From: Rhizobium leguminosarum
Lineage (GTDB): Bacteria; Pseudomonadota; Alphaproteobacteria; Rhizobiales; Rhizobiaceae
NCBI RefSeq assembly: GCF_004123835.1
Contig: NZ_MZMU01000018.1
Coordinates: 372,001-436,000 of the forward strand
Direction: 5' to 3'
Length of the DNA: 64,000 bases
The notes beneath the pieces are model-generated. The model worked only from the letters and a program-made list of their open reading frames with translations. It searched no databases and was not told where the DNA came from. This document shows positions 1-8,831 of the stretch, in pieces; positions within the stretch are counted from its first letter, which is position 1, and each line of letters begins with the position of its first letter. The translations under genes were made by a program, and so were the position numbers.

Positions 1-10
1 GGAGGTGATC

Positions 11-991
11 TTGCTACAGCGATCGACGGAACGGCTCGATATCGACCTTCTCGTCCTGCCGGACGCGAACTTGATCCTCATTGCTTCGGTCATCGAGCCG
101 TTGCGCGGCGCCAACCGCATTTCCGGCAGCGAGCTCTATCGCTGGCGGCTGCTGACGCCGGACGGAGCACCGGTCCCGACCACCAGCAATATTGCCGTGC
201 CCGCCCAAGGCGCTTTCAAGGCGACGACCGAGGATACGCCGCTGTTCGTCCTTGCCAGCTACAACTGGCGCCGAAGTGCGACGCCGGCGCTGAAGATGCA
301 GCTCTCCCATGCCGCCCGCTATCGCACGGTGATTGCCGGCATCGAATCCGGCACATGGCTGCTGGCGGAAGCAAGCCTGCTCGACGGGTTGCCGGCGACC
401 GTTCACTGGGAGGACTACGAGGATTTTGCGCTGGCCTATCCCGAGGTGCGGGCCGTCAAGGATCGTTTCGTCATCGACGGCAAACGGTTGACGACATCAG
501 GTTCGCTACCCACAGTGGACCTGATGCTTGAGGTGATCAGGCAGCGGCAGGGTTATTCGCTGGCGTTGGAGGTCAGCCGGTTGTTCCGTTACGAGCAGCC
601 GTCCTTCCATGCGGATGAGCAGCTTTCCGCCGCCTCAGCCGGGCTGGGCATGCACGATCCCCGCGTGACGCAGGCGGTGCGGCTGATGGAGGAGCATATC
701 GAGCAACCTCTGGTCCTGGCGCGGCTCGCCCGCAGGGTGGGCATCAGCGCAAGGCATCTGCAGGATCTCTTCCGGCAGAGCATCGGCGCGGCGCCGCATG
801 TGCACTATCTCGCGCTGCGCCTGAACGCCGCGCGCCGCAAGGTGATCGAGACGACGGCCTCCTTTACCGACATCGCGGCGGCGACCGGCTTCAACTCGGC
901 CTCGGCCTTTGCGAGAAGCTACCGGGCGAGTTTTTCCGAGAGCCCGTCGGAGACCCGGCGCCGTCTTCGCCGCCGCATCACACCGACGTAG
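11..991 (+). CDS. GlxA-family AraC-type transcriptional regulator
   Basis: About 326 residues. The N-terminal two thirds have the DJ-1/PfpI-like (GATase1) fold of GlxA-type regulators: a strand start 'DIDLLVLPDANLI' and the segment 'VIAGIESGTWLLAEASLLDG' where the nucleophile elbow lies. The elbow has Ser-Gly rather than a catalytic Cys, so it is probably a ligand sensor and not an enzyme. The last ~100 residues carry the two AraC helix-turn-helix units ('LARRVGISARHLQDLFRQS' and 'FTDIAAATGFNSASAFARSY'). A perfect Shine-Dalgarno (GGAGG, 1-5) sits 5 bases before TTG at 11, so that start is preferred over GTG at 5. The frame is open to the window edge, so an upstream start cannot be excluded. 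Its 3' end overlaps the convergent LysR gene by 14 bases. Target genes are unknown. Confidence 0.85.
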   Translation: MLQRSTERLDIDLLVLPDANLILIASVIEPLRGANRISGSELYRWRLLTPDGAPVPTTSNIAVPAQGAFKATTEDTPLFVLASYNWRRSATPALKMQLSHAARYRTVIAGIESGTWLLAEASLLDGLPATVHWEDYEDFALAYPEVRAVKDRFVIDGKRLTTSGSLPTVDLMLEVIRQRQGYSLALEVSRLFRYEQPSFHADEQLSAASAGLGMHDPRVTQAVRLMEEHIEQPLVLARLARRVGISARHLQDLFRQSIGAAPHVHYLALRLNAARRKVIETTASFTDIAAATGFNSASAFARSYRASFSESPSETRRRLRRRITPT

Positions 992-1841
992 GCTGGAAGG
1001 CGTCTCGTAACATATCGGCGAGTTCGCGAACTGCCTCACTGGATCGGTAGGGGTTGCGCCGGAGCACGACTTTCGAGGAATCGACTGGTGGGAAGCCGTC
1101 TTCGGCAGTCAGTTCCCGGCAGCCGGGCGGAATGTTGCTGCGGCACAGCGTGGTGACGGCAAGGCCTGCGGTCACGGCATTCTTCAGCCCCGAGCCGGTA
1201 TCGGCGATGAATGCGATCCGATAGTTGCGGCCGATCTGCTCCAGCGACCGGAGCGCATAATCGCGCGACCAGGTGGAGTTGCGATAGGTCGCAATCGGCA
1301 GGGGATTGATGTCGTGCAGCCGGTGCACCATCGATGTGACCCAGACGGTCGGATCGATGCAGAGAACCTCGCCTTTCGTTTGATCGCTCCAGTCGAAAAC
1401 GACGGCCAGATCGAGTTCGTCCCGCTCGAGGGCGGCGAGGTTGCGGACCGTATAGTCGCAGGACACGGTGACCTCGACGGCCGGGTGGCGTACGGCGAAA
1501 GCCGCAAGGGCCGCCGGCAGCACCGTCTGGCTGTATTCCTCGGGAATTCCGATGCGCACCGGCCCATCCAGCGGCTTGCTGCGGATCGTCGCGGCGGCCT
1601 CGCTCAACAGATCGATGATCCTTCGGGCATAGGGTACGAGCTGTATACCCTGGCGCGTCAGCAGCACGCCTCGGGCGCCCCGCTCGAACAGGGTTTCGCC
1701 GATCGTCTGTTCGAGTCGCTTGATCTGGGTGCTGACAGCCGATTGCGTCCGCCCGATGCGCTGGGCAGCCGCGGAGAAATTGGAGGTCTCGGTAACGACC
1801 AGGAAGGTTCTGAGCAGGTCGCTCTCAATCGGTTCGTGCAT
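978..1841 (-). CDS. LysR-family transcriptional regulator
   Basis: 287 residues, normal LysR length. The N-terminal winged HTH is clear ('LRTFLVVTETSNFSAAAQR', then 'RTQSAVSTQIKRLEQTIG', about residues 9-45), followed by a periplasmic-binding-like effector domain from about residue 90 to the end. The gene is divergent from an EamA-type exporter that starts about 110 bases away, the classical arrangement in which a LysR protein controls the neighbouring transporter. Control of that exporter is inferred from position only. The inducer cannot be read from sequence. Confidence 0.9.
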   Translation of the reverse strand: MHEPIESDLLRTFLVVTETSNFSAAAQRIGRTQSAVSTQIKRLEQTIGETLFERGARGVLLTRQGIQLVPYARRIIDLLSEAAATIRSKPLDGPVRIGIPEEYSQTVLPAALAAFAVRHPAVEVTVSCDYTVRNLAALERDELDLAVVFDWSDQTKGEVLCIDPTVWVTSMVHRLHDINPLPIATYRNSTWSRDYALRSLEQIGRNYRIAFIADTGSGLKNAVTAGLAVTTLCRSNIPPGCRELTAEDGFPPVDSSKVVLRRNPYRSSEAVRELADMLRDAFQPTSV

Positions 1842-1953
1842 GGGTTATCCATAGAAAAAATCGATGACAGCTATCTCTACTATTCGTTTGTCTGATGTCA
1901 ATTCTTGGCGCAGAAAAGAACGGCGTTCGACTTCCTTCTTTGAGAATATCTGC

Positions 1954-2856
1954 GTGACAATTGAAAATCCGGCCAGACGCCTCGCGAGCAGCGAGCATGA
2001 GAAGGGTGCGCTTCTCATCGTTGCCGCGACACTTGCCTGGAGCGCGAGCGGCGTCTATTCGCGGCTCCTGACGACTGACGTATGGACGGCGATCGCCTGG
2101 CGGTCGTTGTTCGGCGGCCTGTTTCTGCTGATCCCCTGCCTTTTCCTCGAAGGGGGCATCTCACGGCAGCAATGGCGATCCGTCTTCCATCCGTCCGGTC
2201 TTGCGATGATCGCATGCCAGACCTTCAGTCAGGTATGCTTCATCGGGGCGCTATACATGACCACCGTCGCCAATGTGACGATGATCTATGCGACCGCGCC
2301 TTTCATCGCAGCGTTGCTCGGCTGGGTCATCCTCAGGGAGAGGGTCTCCAGGCGGACGCTGATTGCCGGCGGCATCTCGCTCTTCGGCGTTGCGGTCATC
2401 GTCGCCTCGTCGATCGGTGGCGGGACCGGTCTCGGCGATCTGCTGGCGCTCGGCATGACCGCGTCCTTCGCGCTCGTCATCATCATTCCGCGCATCAATC
2501 CCGGCGTGCCGAGCCTGCCGCCAACCGTCGTCAGCGCCTTCCTGACGCTTGCTATCTTTGCCCCGTTCGGTTCGGTCGGCTCGCTCGACCTGCACAACTG
2601 GATCGTTCTCGCCGCCTTCGGTGCGACCAATTTCTCCCTGGCGCTCGTGCTCTTCCTTGCCGGGGCGAAGCGGATGCCTCCGGCCGAGGCGGCGCTGATC
2701 GGCACGATGGAAATCGTGCTCACGCCCTTCTGGGTCTGGCTGTTGTTTTCCGAGCAGCCGCCCGTCGCCACCTTTTTCGGCGGCACGATCATTCTCGGCG
2801 CCGTGTTCTGGCACACGGTTATGGACTTCAAGCGCGGGCAGCGGCAGCGTTCCTAA
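1954..2856 (+). CDS. EamA/DMT-superfamily membrane transporter
   Basis: About 300 residues from GTG at 1954; the same frame is open back to 1864, but those codons are not transporter-like. Ten hydrophobic segments form two EamA repeats. The first starts with 'GALLIVAATLAWSASGVYSR' and contains the glutamate motif 'GWVILRERVSRRTLIAG' typical of the fourth helix; the second has the equivalent 'EQPPVATFFGGTIIL'. Members are inner-membrane exporters or importers of amino acids, purines or other metabolites. The divergent LysR gene is the likely regulator. Substrate unknown; start choice moderately sure. Confidence 0.85.
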   Translation: MTIENPARRLASSEHEKGALLIVAATLAWSASGVYSRLLTTDVWTAIAWRSLFGGLFLLIPCLFLEGGISRQQWRSVFHPSGLAMIACQTFSQVCFIGALYMTTVANVTMIYATAPFIAALLGWVILRERVSRRTLIAGGISLFGVAVIVASSIGGGTGLGDLLALGMTASFALVIIIPRINPGVPSLPPTVVSAFLTLAIFAPFGSVGSLDLHNWIVLAAFGATNFSLALVLFLAGAKRMPPAEAALIGTMEIVLTPFWVWLLFSEQPPVATFFGGTIILGAVFWHTVMDFKRGQRQRS

Positions 2857-3307
2857 ACAGCGTCATCGCGGCGCAGGCAGATTGTCCTGTCTTTCCCGAC
2901 TGTCGTCTTTGAGTTGCGCCCTGTCGTTTTCATGAGCGCTGTTTTGCGCACGGCGTGGTTTGCTGAAGGTGTGAGCGGCAGAGGAACCGAGATCCTCAAG
3001 GACATCGCCGGATGATAATTCGGAAAGACACCTAGATCGACCGAAAGGAGGTTCTGGAGCCCGGAAACCAGCTCTTTGTGCAGCAGATCGACAGATTGCG
3101 GCAGGCGATCACGAACACGACAGGCTAAAGCTTCAGCGTTCGCTCCTCCCTTCCATTCAATCCGTCCCCGCCTATTTGCAGAATTCGAGTATCGCCGGAT
3201 GCGGCGGTATTGACATGCCGGACTGCAGAGGAGGCAGGCCGGAGGAAAGCTTGCCGTCGGCTGCATTGGTTGCGGATCGAGGCATTTCAAACACGTGGGA
3301 GGAATCC
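2857..3307. other. intergenic region, nothing coding recognised
   Basis: 451 bases between the EamA transporter and the formaldehyde dehydrogenase. No protein-like reading frame was found on either strand. It must hold the dehydrogenase promoter, but no clear -35/-10 or operator could be named. Confidence 0.5.
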
Positions 3308-4498
3308 ATGAGCAAAAATAGAGGCGTCGTCTATCTCCGTCCTGGCAAGGTCGAAGTGCGCGACATCGACGATCCGAAGCTGGAAGCGCCCGACGGCCGC
3401 CGCATCGAACACGGCGTCATCCTGAAGGTGATATCGACCAATATCTGCGGCTCCGATCAACATATGGTCCGCGGCCGCACGACGGCGATGCCGGGTCTGA
3501 TCCTCGGTCATGAAATCACTGGCGAGATCATCGAGAAAGGCATCGACGTCGAGATGCTCGAAATCGGCGATATTGTCTCGGTGCCTTTCAATGTCGCCTG
3601 CGGCCGTTGCCGCTGCTGCAAGTCTCAGGATACCGGTGTCTGCCTGACGGTAAACCCGGCCCGTGCCGGCGGTGCTTACGGTTATGTCGACATGGGCGGC
3701 TGGATTGGCGGACAGGCGCGCTACGTCACCATTCCCTACGCAGATTTCAACCTGCTGAAAATCCCCGATCGGGATAGGGCAATGGCGAAGATCCGCGATC
3801 TCACCATGCTCTCCGACATTTTGCCCACCGGCTTCCATGGCGCGGTGCGTGCAGGCGTTGGGGTCGGCTCGACCGTCTATGTCGCCGGTGCCGGCCCGGT
3901 CGGCCTTGCGGCTGCGGCTTCGGCTCGCATTCTCGGCGCTGCGGTCGTGATGATCGGCGATTTCAACAAGGACCGTCTGGCGCATGCGGCAAAGGTCGGT
4001 TTCGAACCGATCGACCTGTCGAAGAGCGACCGTCTTGGCGATATGATCGCGCAGGTCGTCGGCAGCAACGAGGTGGACAGCGCCATCGATGCGGTCGGCT
4101 TCGAGGCACGCGGCCACTCGGGCGGAGAACAGCCGGCGATCGTGCTCAATCAGATGATGGAGATTACCCGTGCCGCAGGTTCGATCGGTATTCCCGGCCT
4201 CTACGTCACCGAAGATCCGGGCGCCGTCGACAACGCCGCCAAACACGGCAATCTTTCGCTTCGTTTCGGCCTCGGATGGGCCAAGGCACAGTCCTTCCAC
4301 ACCGGCCAGACTCCGGTGATTAAATACAATCGCCAGCTCATGCAGGCGATCCTCCACGACCGGCTGCCAATTGCCGATATCGTCAACGCCAAGGTCATCC
4401 CGCTCGACGATGCCGCCAATGGATATGAGAGCTTCGACCAGGGAGCGGCGACGAAATATGTCCTCGATCCGCACGGAGAGGTGGCGAAAGCCGCATAG
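3308..4498 (+). CDS. fdhA: glutathione-independent formaldehyde dehydrogenase (zinc alcohol dehydrogenase family)
   Basis: 396 residues, the size of glutathione-independent formaldehyde dehydrogenases/dismutases, which oxidise formaldehyde to formate with tightly bound NAD. Catalytic zinc ligands are in 'NICGSDQHMVRG' and 'LILGHEITGEI'. The structural zinc lobe is the cysteine cluster 'CGRCRCCKSQDTGVC'. The Rossmann motif is 'VYVAGAGPVGLAAAA', followed by an acidic 'GDFNKDRL' consistent with NAD. ATG at 3308 follows the ribosome site GGGAGGAATCC. Distinctive family insertions ('GYVDMGGWIGGQA', 'HTGQTPVIKYNRQLMQ') separate it from the glutathione-dependent class. It stands alone, without other C1 genes nearby. 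Confidence 0.88.
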   Translation: MSKNRGVVYLRPGKVEVRDIDDPKLEAPDGRRIEHGVILKVISTNICGSDQHMVRGRTTAMPGLILGHEITGEIIEKGIDVEMLEIGDIVSVPFNVACGRCRCCKSQDTGVCLTVNPARAGGAYGYVDMGGWIGGQARYVTIPYADFNLLKIPDRDRAMAKIRDLTMLSDILPTGFHGAVRAGVGVGSTVYVAGAGPVGLAAAASARILGAAVVMIGDFNKDRLAHAAKVGFEPIDLSKSDRLGDMIAQVVGSNEVDSAIDAVGFEARGHSGGEQPAIVLNQMMEITRAAGSIGIPGLYVTEDPGAVDNAAKHGNLSLRFGLGWAKAQSFHTGQTPVIKYNRQLMQAILHDRLPIADIVNAKVIPLDDAANGYESFDQGAATKYVLDPHGEVAKAA

Positions 4499-4508
4499 GG
4501 ATGCGACC

Positions 4509-4575
4509 TAGAGCAATTCCAGCAAAAGTGCGCAGCGGTTTTGCGTCCGGGATTGCGTAAGACAGGACTTGATAG
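4509..4575. repeat. rhizobial intergenic palindromic repeat
   Basis: Imperfect inverted repeat. The left arm around GCAATTCCAGCAAAA pairs with TTTTGCGTCCGGGATTGC. The shape and the central 'GTGCGCAGCGG' match the short palindromes scattered between genes in Rhizobium genomes. It lies between two convergent genes and could act as a bidirectional terminator or mRNA-stabilising hairpin. Confidence 0.6.
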
Positions 4576-4628
4576 AATGGCCGGGCGAAAACCCGGCCAT
4601 CCCCCATTCTCGAAAATTGGCCGGCGAA

Positions 4629-5429
4629 CTACTGGATGCTGAACGGGAAATATTTTGCGTTGATCATGTCGTAGGTCCCGTCCGCCTTGATGCTCTTCAG
4701 GGCTTCGTTCAGGCGCGTCAGACGCTCCTTGTCATCCAGCCGCAGCGCGATGCCGGCGCCCTCACCGAAGTATGTGATGTCGACCAGATCCGGCCCTTTG
4801 AACTCGCAGCAGCTTCCTGCTTTGGTGTTGGCAATCCAGTCGTAGATGGCGAGTTTATCCTCGAGGATAATGTCGACGTTCCCATCCGCCAGACCCTTGT
4901 ACAATTCGGGCGAAGACCGAAAAACGGTCTTTTTCATCTCCGGATAAAGATGGTTGGCAAAGGATTCCTGTGCTGTCGACGATGTCACCCCAAGTTTTTT
5001 GTCGCTGAGGGCCGCGGGGCTGATGTCGTTGATCGACGAATCTTTCCGTACGATGAACACCGACGGGCTGTTGTAGTATTTTTCAGTGAAGGCAACCTTT
5101 TGACGCCGCTCAAGGCTCATGGACATGGATGAGATGATCGCATCGTATTTTTCGGCAACGAGATTGGGAATTATGTCGTCCCACTTCTCGATGATGAATT
5201 GGCATTCGAACTTGCCGACCTCGCACAGCGCATTGGCAATATCGATGTCGAAGCCCTGAAGCTTGTTATTCGCATCGAGATAGTTGAAGGGTGGAAATGC
5301 GCCTTCGACGGCAATTCTCATCGGTGTGCGATCTTGCGCAGCCACCTCGAGCGGCGCGGTCGCCGCCAGAAAGATACCGCCCGTCATCAGCGCTCCGCGC
5401 AATATAGTCTGAATGGATATGCGCAACAT
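4629..5429 (-). CDS. amino-acid-type ABC transporter substrate-binding protein
   Basis: About 266 residues from ATG at 5429, which has a good ribosome site (AAGGAGC). A Sec signal peptide ('MLRISIQTILRGALMTGGIF...') is followed by a solute-binding family 3 domain: 'MRIAVEGAFPPFNYLDANNK' at the N-terminus, 'GFDIDIANALCE' and 'DAIISSMSMSLERRQKVAFT'. These are the signatures of the lysine/arginine/ornithine, histidine and octopine/nopaline binding proteins. No permease or ATPase gene accompanies it here, so it is either an orphan or shares a transporter encoded elsewhere. Confidence 0.85.
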   Translation of the reverse strand: MLRISIQTILRGALMTGGIFLAATAPLEVAAQDRTPMRIAVEGAFPPFNYLDANNKLQGFDIDIANALCEVGKFECQFIIEKWDDIIPNLVAEKYDAIISSMSMSLERRQKVAFTEKYYNSPSVFIVRKDSSINDISPAALSDKKLGVTSSTAQESFANHLYPEMKKTVFRSSPELYKGLADGNVDIILEDKLAIYDWIANTKAGSCCEFKGPDLVDITYFGEGAGIALRLDDKERLTRLNEALKSIKADGTYDMINAKYFPFSIQ

Positions 5430-5534
5430 CGTCGGGGGCTCCTTAGGCCATAGTCGATCTCGCGCCATAGTGGGCTGCAGCTTTTAATTCTACGTGAACG
5501 CTTCTTTGTTAGCGTTGACGAATGCGCCCGTGTC

Positions 5535-7931
5535 GTGGTGTTCAGGGGTCTAGGCTTGCACATCGTTCCTCCTTCCAGCTCCAACACGTTTCAGAAATCC
5601 TGGATCGCTTCGGGAAGAATTCTGTTTCTCATCGCCGTCAGCGGGCTTGGAGCAATCGGGCTTGTCGTACTCTCGGCGCTCTGGGCAGGAACCGAAAGCG
5701 ATGCTGCCGCCCTTGATCGACAGCGCCAGCTTGTGAATGCCCGCTTGCGGGAACAGGTCGATCAAGTCGCCCATGTTATCGGCCAGTTCGGCAACGGCTA
5801 CCTCACACGTGTTTATCCTGCCGCCCGGTCGACCGGAGGGTCCTCCAGCCTCGATGCCGTTCTGACGGCGGCGGCCGGGAGTGCGATCAGCCAGACTGCA
5901 ATGTCCGCCTTCGGCTACGATCAGGCCTTTGTCGTCGACGAGAAGGCGCAACTGCTCATGCTGGCGGATGCTCAAACGGAAAAGCGTTATCGCTGGATGA
6001 AGCCTCTCTTCTTGCCTCTCCTTCAGGATGCCCGGCTTGGGGTGAGACACGGCACGGTTTCCAACGAACGAACGCCGTCCTCGATGGAAAGCCGCCTTGC
6101 GAGTGCCGCCCGCTCCAACCGGGCGCTGGCCAATCTGATGCGGCTCGAAGGTCGGCCGACCATCGTCGGCGTCGTCGCCATCAACGAGGCCACTGAGAGG
6201 CAGCAGCAGCCGATGCGGCAATTCCTGATCGTCGTGCGCTTTATCGATGGTGCGGCGCTGGACGAATTGAGCCGGGAACAGGGCCTCAATGGCGCGCGCT
6301 TCGCGCGAACGGCCGATGCAGACGAAAATGAGGTTGCGTTCCAGATTGACGCCACGGCAAACGGCGAACCGATCGGCTTCATCGTATGGCGGCCCGATCT
6401 TCCAGGTTCGAGGGTGATCGGCCGATTGATGCCGGCGCTTTCAATTGCTGCCTTGGTGATCGCGATCCTGTTCTCGGTCTTGCTGGTGCGCCTGCGAAGC
6501 AGTCTCGGCGAGTTGAAGAGAAGCGAGCTGCATGCAAGACAGCTTGCCTTGCATGATGTGCTGACCGATCTTCCCAACCGCGCCTTGTTCGCGATGAGGT
6601 TCGACGAGTGCCTGGCCGAGACGCAGAATTCGACCGAACGCTCGGCAGTCGCGCTTCTCGACCTCGACCGCTTCAAAGCGGTGAACGACACGTTCGGCCA
6701 CGCCGCCGGCGATGAACTCATCAGGATGGCTGCGGAGCGGATCCGCTCCCTGCTCCGTCCGGGCGATACACTTGCCCGGCTCGGAGGGGACGAATTTGCC
6801 CTGCTTCTCCGGGACATCAAAGATCATGACTGCGTTTTGCCGGCAATATGCGAAGCGATCGTTGCCGAACTTGGCAAGCCCTTCCCGCTTTTGAGGGGCG
6901 AAGCGGTCGCGCGCGTCGGCGGCTCGATCGGCGTGACCGTCGTGCCGGACGCCGGCCGGAATGCCGATGACATCATGCGCTACGCCGACGTCGCGCTGTA
7001 CGAGGCAAAGATGGGCGGCAGAGGCCAGTGGCGTCTCTATTCACCGTCCATGGACGGCGGCAGGAATGCGCGCGACATTCTCAAGAACGAATTGCGGGAA
7101 GTTCTGGCCAAAGGCACGGCCTCATCCGCTGACGGTTCGCAATCCGATCCGATTGCGAACAGGCCGGATTTCGGATCGCTCGAGGTCTATTACCAAACGG
7201 TACATCGCGCCGAGGGCGGCGAATACTCGGCGTCGGGCGCGGAGGCTCTCGTGCGTTGGCGTCACAGTCAGCGCGGACTATTGACGCCTGCCAGCTTCAT
7301 CCCTGTCGCCGAGGAGGGCGGCCTCATCGACGCTCTCGGTTTCTGGGTCTTGCGCGAAGCCTGCAGAGCCGCCTGCAAATGGCCGGAAGACACTTTTGTT
7401 GCGGTCAACGTGTCTCCCGCCCAGTTGAGGAGACCGAATTTTGCCGAGGAAGTCTTCGCCGTGCTTGAGGAGAGCGGCCTGCAGCCGTCCCGGCTCGAGC
7501 TCGAGCTCACCGAGTCCTCGCTCATCGAGGACAACACGGACGTTTATACGGTGCTGAAGTCGCTGCGCAGCCGGGGTGTTCAGGTTTCGCTCGATGATTT
7601 CGGAACCGGCTTTTCATGCCTCAGCCATCTGGTGCGCTTCGATATCGACCGCATCAAGATCGATCGTTCGTTCGTCTCACAGCTCGGCACAAAAGCCAAC
7701 GGGGCGGCAATCATTGGCGCCATCGTCGCGCTCAGCCGCAACCTCGGTATCTCGACGACGGCGGAAGGGGTCGAAACCGAATACCAGCGCGACTTTCTGG
7801 CCGCTCTTGGCTGCACCGACCTCCAAGGCTACTTCTTCTCCAAACCCGTTCCTCTTCGCGACCTTGACAGTTTCCGGAAAGCTGAGGGCGCCGCCGGTTT
7901 ACTCTCGACCTCTTCAGGCGCCGTTGCCTGA
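5535..7931 (+). CDS. membrane GGDEF-EAL cyclic-di-GMP protein
   Basis: 798 residues. A transmembrane segment near 26-48, a ~240-residue periplasmic sensor region resembling CHASE4, and a second membrane segment near 298-320 precede a GGDEF domain and a C-terminal EAL domain. The GGDEF site is intact ('LGGDEFALLL', about residues 415-424) with 'DLDRFKAVNDTFGH' upstream. The EAL domain keeps its signature ('GAEALVRWR', near 568) and the loop-6 motif 'DDFGTGFSCLSHL', so synthesis and hydrolysis of c-di-GMP are both plausible. The GTG start at 5535 has no obvious ribosome site, and a start a few codons away is possible. It is followed by two palindromic repeats. Confidence 0.9.
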   Translation: MVFRGLGLHIVPPSSSNTFQKSWIASGRILFLIAVSGLGAIGLVVLSALWAGTESDAAALDRQRQLVNARLREQVDQVAHVIGQFGNGYLTRVYPAARSTGGSSSLDAVLTAAAGSAISQTAMSAFGYDQAFVVDEKAQLLMLADAQTEKRYRWMKPLFLPLLQDARLGVRHGTVSNERTPSSMESRLASAARSNRALANLMRLEGRPTIVGVVAINEATERQQQPMRQFLIVVRFIDGAALDELSREQGLNGARFARTADADENEVAFQIDATANGEPIGFIVWRPDLPGSRVIGRLMPALSIAALVIAILFSVLLVRLRSSLGELKRSELHARQLALHDVLTDLPNRALFAMRFDECLAETQNSTERSAVALLDLDRFKAVNDTFGHAAGDELIRMAAERIRSLLRPGDTLARLGGDEFALLLRDIKDHDCVLPAICEAIVAELGKPFPLLRGEAVARVGGSIGVTVVPDAGRNADDIMRYADVALYEAKMGGRGQWRLYSPSMDGGRNARDILKNELREVLAKGTASSADGSQSDPIANRPDFGSLEVYYQTVHRAEGGEYSASGAEALVRWRHSQRGLLTPASFIPVAEEGGLIDALGFWVLREACRAACKWPEDTFVAVNVSPAQLRRPNFAEEVFAVLEESGLQPSRLELELTESSLIEDNTDVYTVLKSLRSRGVQVSLDDFGTGFSCLSHLVRFDIDRIKIDRSFVSQLGTKANGAAIIGAIVALSRNLGISTTAEGVETEYQRDFLAALGCTDLQGYFFSKPVPLRDLDSFRKAEGAAGLLSTSSGAVA

Positions 7932-7951
7932 GAGGGCTTTTGATCTTCCTC

Positions 7952-8003
7952 TAGAGCATGATGCCGAAAAGTGTGAGCGGTTTTCGGACGACATCATGCT
8001 CTA
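7952..8003. repeat. palindromic intergenic repeat, first unit
   Basis: Arms TAGAGCATGATG...CGAAAA and TTTTCG...CATCATGCTCTA flank a short GTGTGAGCGG centre. The layout is the same as the repeat at 4509-4575 (hairpin arms around 'GTG..CAGCGG'), so both belong to one rhizobial repeat family. Confidence 0.7.
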
Positions 8004-8014
8004 ACTATATAATG

Positions 8015-8065
8015 TAGAACAGGATTCAGATTTTAGGCCGACCCGGCCTAAAATCATCCTGTTCT
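8015..8065. repeat. palindromic intergenic repeat, second unit
   Basis: Near-perfect inverted repeat. TAGAACAGGAT and GATTTTAGGCCG on the left pair with CGGCCTAAAATC and ATCCTGTTCTA on the right, with a 3-base loop and a 3-base bulge. It sits 11 bases after the previous repeat but has an unrelated sequence. Able to form a very stable cruciform or RNA hairpin. Confidence 0.75.
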
Positions 8066-8119
8066 AGGAACTTTCGCCTCACGCGGCGGTTGACGCCCAA
8101 AGACCGAGTGGAGGATGTG

Positions 8120-8704
8120 ATGGGCGAGGTGGGCGAGTGGCGGCACCTTTGCGTCGACATGCAGCGGATGTTTGCCGAAGACACGCCATGGCACGTTCCC
8201 TGGATGGTACGGATCTCTCCCCAGATCGAAGAGCTGGCCGGGCGACATCCGTCGCGAACGATCTTTACCCGCTTCCTGCCACCCGAACGTGCGGACGACA
8301 TGCCTGGGAAATGGCGGGATTATTACCGGAAATGGTGGATGATGACGGGCGAACATCTTCCGCGCGGCTTCGTCGATCTCGCTTCATCGCTGGCATCGCT
8401 GGTTCCGCCGGCAAGGCACTTCGACAAACGCACCTATTCCCCCTGGATCGACGGCCGCCTGCATCCGATCCTTCAGTCGGAGCGGGTCGATACGCTTGTC
8501 ATATCAGGCGGTGAAACGGATGTCTGCGTGCTTGCCACGACGCTCGGCGCGATCGATCTCGCCTATCGTGTCATCGTGCTCAAGGACGCCGTTTGCAGCG
8601 GCGCCGACGATACGCATGACGCGTCACTGGAGCTTCTGCACGATCGGTTCTCCGTACAGCTCGAACTCATGGACACCGAAGAATTTTTGAGCGAGGTTGG
8701 ATAG
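8120..8704 (+). CDS. cysteine hydrolase (isochorismatase-like family)
   Basis: 194 residues from ATG at 8120, preceded by GGAGG at 8110-8114. The isochorismatase-fold triad is visible: Asp in 'CVDMQRMFAED', Lys in 'HFDKRTYSPW' and Cys in 'GGETDVCVLATTL'. Members hydrolyse amides or esters such as N-carbamoyl compounds, nicotinamide or isochorismate; the substrate cannot be assigned. It is clearly paralogous to the hydrolase at 54498-55097 in this window, sharing the 'DMQR.FAE.T.WH' and 'ETDVCV' blocks. It stands alone between the c-di-GMP gene and the nitrate-type transporter. Confidence 0.8.
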   Translation: MGEVGEWRHLCVDMQRMFAEDTPWHVPWMVRISPQIEELAGRHPSRTIFTRFLPPERADDMPGKWRDYYRKWWMMTGEHLPRGFVDLASSLASLVPPARHFDKRTYSPWIDGRLHPILQSERVDTLVISGGETDVCVLATTLGAIDLAYRVIVLKDAVCSGADDTHDASLELLHDRFSVQLELMDTEEFLSEVG

Positions 8705-8726
8705 AGCGCTGGGGCAGCCCGCGCTC

Positions 8727-8750
8727 GCCCGGCGACGTTTCTCGCCGGGC
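8727..8750. terminator. hairpin between convergent genes
   Basis: A perfect 9-bp stem (GCCCGGCGA / TCGCCGGGC) with a 6-base loop lies 23 bases after the hydrolase stop and 82 bases before the end of the convergent ATPase gene. No strong T run follows, so it is a probable transcription end or mRNA 3' stabiliser and not a textbook terminator. Confidence 0.55.
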
Positions 8751-8831
8751 TTGCCGTTTAACGGATCGCCGTTCACCTCGGCGTCACGTCAGTGCCGAAC
8801 CACTTTTCGGTCGGCCTTTGTTTGGCGGTTC

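Noticed and set aside
635..1039. Open frame on the minus strand antisense to the GlxA-type regulator
   Set aside because: Arg/Ala-rich composition typical of GC-driven shadow frames; the plus-strand gene explains the region.
3287..4474. 395-codon open frame opposite the formaldehyde dehydrogenase
   Set aside because: Mirror frame of a highly conserved enzyme; no motif, no ribosome site.
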